The notes beneath the pieces were generated by a model. The model worked only from the letters and a program-made list of their open reading frames with translations. It made no database searches and was not told where the DNA came from. Positions 5,702 to 7,445 of a stretch of DNA of 7,445 nt are shown one piece after another (within the stretch, counting starts at the first letter, position 1; each line of letters begins with the position of its first letter). The position numbers and the translations under genes were made by a program. Where the stretch lies: NCBI GenBank assembly GCA_947178235.1, contig CAMWXQ010000050.1, positions 1-7,445 of the forward strand, in the 5' to 3' direction. This stretch comes from an uncultured Muribaculaceae bacterium (GTDB lineage: Bacteria; Bacteroidota; Bacteroidia; Bacteroidales; Muribaculaceae).

Positions 5702-7387
5702 ATGTCATCCATCACAAAAACCTCCAAACTCCCTCCGTGCGAGAGCCTCATCGAGTATATCTCCCTGTCACTCAAAAACAACTGGGAGCGCCCCGCATTC
5801 ACTGATCTCGGCTCGCATCCCGCGTCGATGTCCTACAAGGATGTGGCCCGCAAGATTGCCAAACTGCATATCCTGTTCCGCGAGGCGGGAGTGAAGCCCG
5901 GCGACAAGATTGCCCTGTGTGGCAAGAACTCATCCTCATGGTGTGTAGCCTTCCTCGCCACTGTCACATACGGCGCCGTCATCGTGCCTATCCTCCCCGA
6001 CTTCAAGCCCGACAATATACAACACATCACCGTCCATGCCGACGCCGTGCTCGCCTTCATGGACGAGAGCCATTGGGACTCGCTCAATCCCGACGGCATA
6101 CCCGCGCTGAAAGGTTGTCTCTCGCTGCACGACTTCTCGCTCATATTCAGCCGCTCGGCCAAACTGAACGAAACCCGCAAGCACCTCAATGAGCTCTTCG
6201 GCAAGGAGTACCCCGACCGCTTCGCACCCGACGATGTTTCCTTCTTCAAGCCTGATCCCGAGGCTCTCTGCCTCATATCCTATACATCGGGTTCGACAGG
6301 ATTCTCGAAGGGTGTGATGCTTCCCTACCGATCCCTGTGGAGCAATCTCCGTTTCTGCAACGACCATCTCCCCTCATTCCCCGGCGACGGTGTCGTCTGT
6401 ATGCTCCCCTTGGCCCACATGTACGGCCTCACCATAGATATGCTCCGCCCCTTCTCCAACGGATGCCACATCTATGTGCTCACCCGCACACCCTCACCCC
6501 GCGTGCTTGTCGAGGCTTTCGCCGAAGTCAGGCCCAAGGTAATCGTGGTCGTGCCCCTCATCATCGAGAAGATCATCCGCACACGCGTCTTCCCGATGTT
6601 GGAGAAGCCTTTGATGAAGATACTCCTCAAAGTCCCCTTCGTGGACGACAAGCTGCTAGCAAAGGTCAAGTCGCGTCTCGAAGAGACCTTCGGCGGCCAG
6701 TTGCAGGAACTCATCATCGGCGGCGCCGGTCTCAATAAGGATGTCGAGAGCTTCCTGCGCCGCATCGGGTTCAAGTACACCGTGGGCTACGGCATGACCG
6801 AGTGCGGCCCCCTCATAGCCTACGCTCCGTGGGACGAGAACAAGATGGGTTCTTGCGGGCGCATCGTCGACCGCATGGAGGCCCGCGTTCTCTCGCCCGA
6901 CCCCTCGCAGATGCCAGGTGTCTTGCAGGTCAAGGGTGACAACGTCATGCTCGGCTACTACAAGAATCCCGAGGCTACCGAGGGCGCGCTGAAAGACGGA
7001 TGGCTCACCACGGGCGACATCTGCAACGTCGACCCCGAGGGCTTCATCTTCATCCGTGGCCGCGACAAGAACATGATTCTCGGCCCTTCGGGTCAAAACA
7101 TCTATCCCGAGGAGATCGAGGACAAGCTCAACAATATGCCCTATGTGGCCGAGAGCCTCGTGATTGACTCGGGTGGCGGCCGTCTGACGGCACTGATTTT
7201 CCCCGACTTGGAGAGTGCGACCTCGCAGAAGCTCACCGACGCACAGGTACGCGAAATCATGGAGGAGAACATCAAGGCTCTCAACGCCGACCTCCCCGCC
7301 TACTCGCAGATCTCGAACCTCACCATCCGCCAGGAGGAGTTCGAGAAGACCCCCAAAAGGTCGATCACGCGCTACCTGTATAAGTAA
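5702..7387 (+). CDS. Long-chain acyl-CoA synthetase-like AMP-binding enzyme
   Basis: This ANL-superfamily enzyme is predicted to activate a fatty acid with ATP to an acyl-adenylate and pass it to CoA. The protein has 561 residues. The large N-terminal domain holds the ATP P-loop YTSGSTGFSKG (194-204), the PLAHMYGLT region (236-244), IIGGAGLN (338-345) and the adenine motif GYGMTECGP (362-370). GWLTTGD (433-439) supplies the ribose-binding D439. The hinge follows as IRGRDKNMI (451-459) and GQNIYPEEIE (464-473). The C-terminal motif reads FEKTPKRSITRYLYK (547-561). Aligned to the canonical KTxSGKIxR form, the catalytic lysine column is S554, with K552 two residues earlier. No membrane segment or signal peptide is seen, so the enzyme is cytosolic or peripheral. 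The frame opens at 5648, inside the terminator, so the ATG at 5702 is preferred. Chain-length preference is unknown, so I give no fadD symbol. It is probably a single-gene unit. Confidence 0.9.
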   Translation: MSSITKTSKLPPCESLIEYISLSLKNNWERPAFTDLGSHPASMSYKDVARKIAKLHILFREAGVKPGDKIALCGKNSSSWCVAFLATVTYGAVIVPILPDFKPDNIQHITVHADAVLAFMDESHWDSLNPDGIPALKGCLSLHDFSLIFSRSAKLNETRKHLNELFGKEYPDRFAPDDVSFFKPDPEALCLISYTSGSTGFSKGVMLPYRSLWSNLRFCNDHLPSFPGDGVVCMLPLAHMYGLTIDMLRPFSNGCHIYVLTRTPSPRVLVEAFAEVRPKVIVVVPLIIEKIIRTRVFPMLEKPLMKILLKVPFVDDKLLAKVKSRLEETFGGQLQELIIGGAGLNKDVESFLRRIGFKYTVGYGMTECGPLIAYAPWDENKMGSCGRIVDRMEARVLSPDPSQMPGVLQVKGDNVMLGYYKNPEATEGALKDGWLTTGDICNVDPEGFIFIRGRDKNMILGPSGQNIYPEEIEDKLNNMPYVAESLVIDSGGGRLTALIFPDLESATSQKLTDAQVREIMEENIKALNADLPAYSQISNLTIRQEEFEKTPKRSITRYLYK

Positions 7388-7430
7388 GATTTATAAGTCT
7401 TATAAGATTTATACGACTTATAAGACTTAT
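7385..7430. repeat. AT-rich TTATAAG repeat forming a perfect 14-bp inverted repeat
   Basis: ATAAGTCTTATAAG (7393-7406) is the exact reverse complement of CTTATAAGACTTAT (7417-7430), leaving a 10-nt loop. The same stretch has a direct repeat, TAAGATTTATA, at 7385-7395 and 7403-7413 (period 18). It also has GACTTAT at 7415-7421 and 7424-7430 (period 9). The self-palindrome CTTATAAG occurs in both arms. The first copy overlaps the synthetase stop codon TAA. It could act as a bidirectional transcription end signal or be one copy of a dispersed intergenic repeat. No T tract follows in the window. Confidence 0.75.
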
Positions 7431-7445
7431 TCGAGACCCTTGACT

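Overview
The window is a compact piece of chromosome from a GC-rich member of the Bacteroidales. A Muribaculaceae-like genome is my best guess, but that is inference. Three things support it. The proteins have typical Bacteroidetes forms of housekeeping enzymes. The starts have no recognisable Shine-Dalgarno sequence and often have A-rich leaders. Three separate gene starts are preceded by the identical 9-mer TAATTTTGC, which fits the Bacteroidetes -7 promoter box TAnnTTTG. I see no tRNA, rRNA, CRISPR array, insertion sequence, phage gene or obvious transferred island.

Layout. On the minus strand (positions 5-1643) a secreted SGNH/GDSL-type hydrolase lies 25 bp upstream of cysK (cysteine synthase), and the pair probably forms one transcript. 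A 137-bp divergent intergenic region (1644-1780) carries a -7 box on each strand. On the plus strand ilvE (branched-chain aminotransferase) is followed after 11 bp by a small HD-domain phosphohydrolase of unknown role. A 117-bp gap (3364-3480) holds the best promoter in the window, and behind it come pepT (tripeptidase) and miaA (tRNA dimethylallyltransferase), which overlap by four bases (GTGA). A perfect 11-bp hairpin at 5618-5647 ends that unit. A separate long-chain acyl-CoA synthetase-like gene fills 5702-7387. The window closes with a short AT-rich stretch built from TTATAAG-type units that forms a perfect 14-bp inverted repeat.

How the genes work together. This is mostly core metabolism: cysteine synthesis, branched-chain amino acid transamination, peptide breakdown to amino acids, tRNA modification and fatty acid activation. 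No single pathway joins all of them. The amino-acid theme (cysK, ilvE, pepT) is suggestive but may be coincidental. I did not find a convincing new defence or mobile system. The items most worth a second look are the HD protein beside ilvE with a six-ligand metal pattern, the secreted hydrolase joined to cysK, the acyl-CoA synthetase whose C-terminal motif lacks lysine at the usual catalytic column, and the TTATAAG repeat at the right edge.
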